Shown piece after piece: positions 58,237 to 58,713 of a DNA stretch of 58,713 nucleotides. The first letter of the stretch is position 1. Every line of letters starts with the position of its first letter. A program made the position numbers and the translations under genes. This DNA comes from Bacillota bacterium (GTDB lineage Bacteria; Bacillota; Clostridia; Christensenellales; Aristaeellaceae): positions 1 through 58,713 of the forward strand of contig JAEWYP010000047.1 of the NCBI GenBank assembly GCA_023395615.1, read 5' to 3'. The notes beneath the pieces were generated by a model. It was not told the DNA's origin. It ran no database searches and worked only from the letters and a program-made list of their open reading frames with translations.

Positions 58237-58713
58237 ATGATTAAGGACGGGAATTACGAATTGAAACGTCTCACAAAAACCGCCGTAGGGCTCGCCTGCG
58301 TTGCGCTGGCCCTCGTTTTTACTTACCTGACCGTTTTCTCTCTCCGCTACACTTACATATTTGACCCCAAAGCCTATTCCTCGGAGCACATGCTCCGTAT
58401 CGCCGACGCGATCCTGCCCAACCTGCTTCTCTGCCTGTTGTTTTTTGCCGCGATTCGTTTCTTTTCCAGGCTGGAAAAGAAACTCTCGCTCCGGCTGATC
58501 ACCGCACTGACCCTTGCGGTACCGTTTGCGGCAGGGATCGTATGGGTCTATTCCGCCCGTGTATACCCCCGGGCCGATCAGGCATACCTGTTTAAAACCG
58601 CCGCGCAGCTGATCTCCGGTGATGTGAACAGCATCATTGAGAAGGGTTCTTATATCCAGCGCCTTCCCTATCAGATCGGCCAACTCCTGTATTTTGAAGG
58701 GGTGGAAAGGCTG
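58237..58713 (+). CDS. polytopic membrane protein, glycosyltransferase-like (GT39-type?), truncated by window end
   Basis: At least 159 residues: a short hydrophilic start, helix VGLACVALALVFTYLTVFSL, further helices ILPNLLLCLLFFAAIRFF and ALTLAVPFAAGIVWV, then the loop YPRADQAYLFKTAAQ and SYIQRLPYQIGQLLYFEG, where D-Q and the Tyr-rich segment resemble the first large loop of PMT/ArnT-type sugar transferases. It follows the previous membrane gene by 33 nt and is probably its operon partner. Start: ATG at 58237 or TTG at 58261. The 3' end lies outside. Confidence 0.6.
   Translation, partial: MIKDGNYELKRLTKTAVGLACVALALVFTYLTVFSLRYTYIFDPKAYSSEHMLRIADAILPNLLLCLLFFAAIRFFSRLEKKLSLRLITALTLAVPFAAGIVWVYSARVYPRADQAYLFKTAAQLISGDVNSIIEKGSYIQRLPYQIGQLLYFEGVERL

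Noticed and set aside
1..58713. CRISPR arrays, rRNA, prophage, plasmid or known defence systems
   Set aside because: No regular direct repeats with spacers, no rRNA sequence, no integrase, capsid, toxin-antitoxin or restriction genes were recognised.

Overview
The window looks like chromosomal DNA from a GC-rich (roughly 58-60% by eye), anaerobic, low-complexity-envelope Firmicute of the class Clostridia, possibly of the Christensenellales/Oscillospirales type. Reasons: the dgt-dnaG-rpoD-trmK-Nif3-zinc-ribbon order, a long-form HPF, a tyrosine T-box, a yybP-ykoY riboswitch, a reverse rubrerythrin, DUF4867, strong AGGAGG ribosome sites and frequent TTG/GTG starts. The assignment below class level is inference. 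No rRNA, tRNA, CRISPR array, phage or plasmid gene was recognised; most of the window is ordinary housekeeping and metabolic sequence.

Layout. 1-9034: a DUF89 gene fragment (-), then a plus-strand replication/transcription block (dNTPase, primase, housekeeping sigma factor, tRNA m1A22 methyltransferase, Nif3-like protein, zinc-ribbon coiled coil), pyrimidine-nucleoside phosphorylase and a small secreted protein. 9079-12300: a promoter plus manganese (yybP-ykoY) riboswitch drives a P2-type cation ATPase; behind its terminator lies a dispersed structured repeat that has been split by a 158-bp palindromic insertion with a 3-bp target duplication. 12309-22653 (all minus): a duplicated small membrane protein, hpf, a complete branched-chain amino-acid type ABC transporter in which LivM and LivG are one polypeptide, then decarboxylase - HAD/thymidylate kinase fusion - mnmA. 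22783-25590: a tyrosine T-box unit with an aminotransferase and tyrS.

25779-34781: accessory genes (low-GC RidA, VOC protein, acyltransferase), exonuclease III, YfcE phosphodiesterase, thioesterase, then a promoter with an attenuator-like leader ahead of a HisH2-HisF2-WbpG-type cassette for converting acetamido to acetamidino sugars, a TetR regulator and a Na+/proline-type symporter. 34975-39859: DUF4867, aldose-epimerase-like protein, a PflA-like radical SAM protein, a secreted metallo-hydrolase and mnmE. 39915-50405: an orphan addB lacking its P-loop, a small P-loop ATPase, thrC, reverse rubrerythrin, a HAD phosphatase, a membrane-anchored propeller-like protein with cvpA and an M19 dipeptidase; the second copy of the dispersed repeat follows. 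50648-58713: Fe-S aldo/keto reductase, serA and serC, DUF1653 and an ABC-F ATPase (minus), and two polytopic envelope/glycosyltransferase-like proteins (plus), the last cut by the window end.

The most notable points are the nested mobile palindrome in a covarying dispersed repeat, the HAD-thymidylate kinase fusion, the LivM-LivG fusion, RNA-based regulation that predicts substrates (Mn2+ for the ATPase, tyrosine for the aminotransferase), and the stand-alone acetamidino-sugar amidotransferase cassette with its leader terminator.
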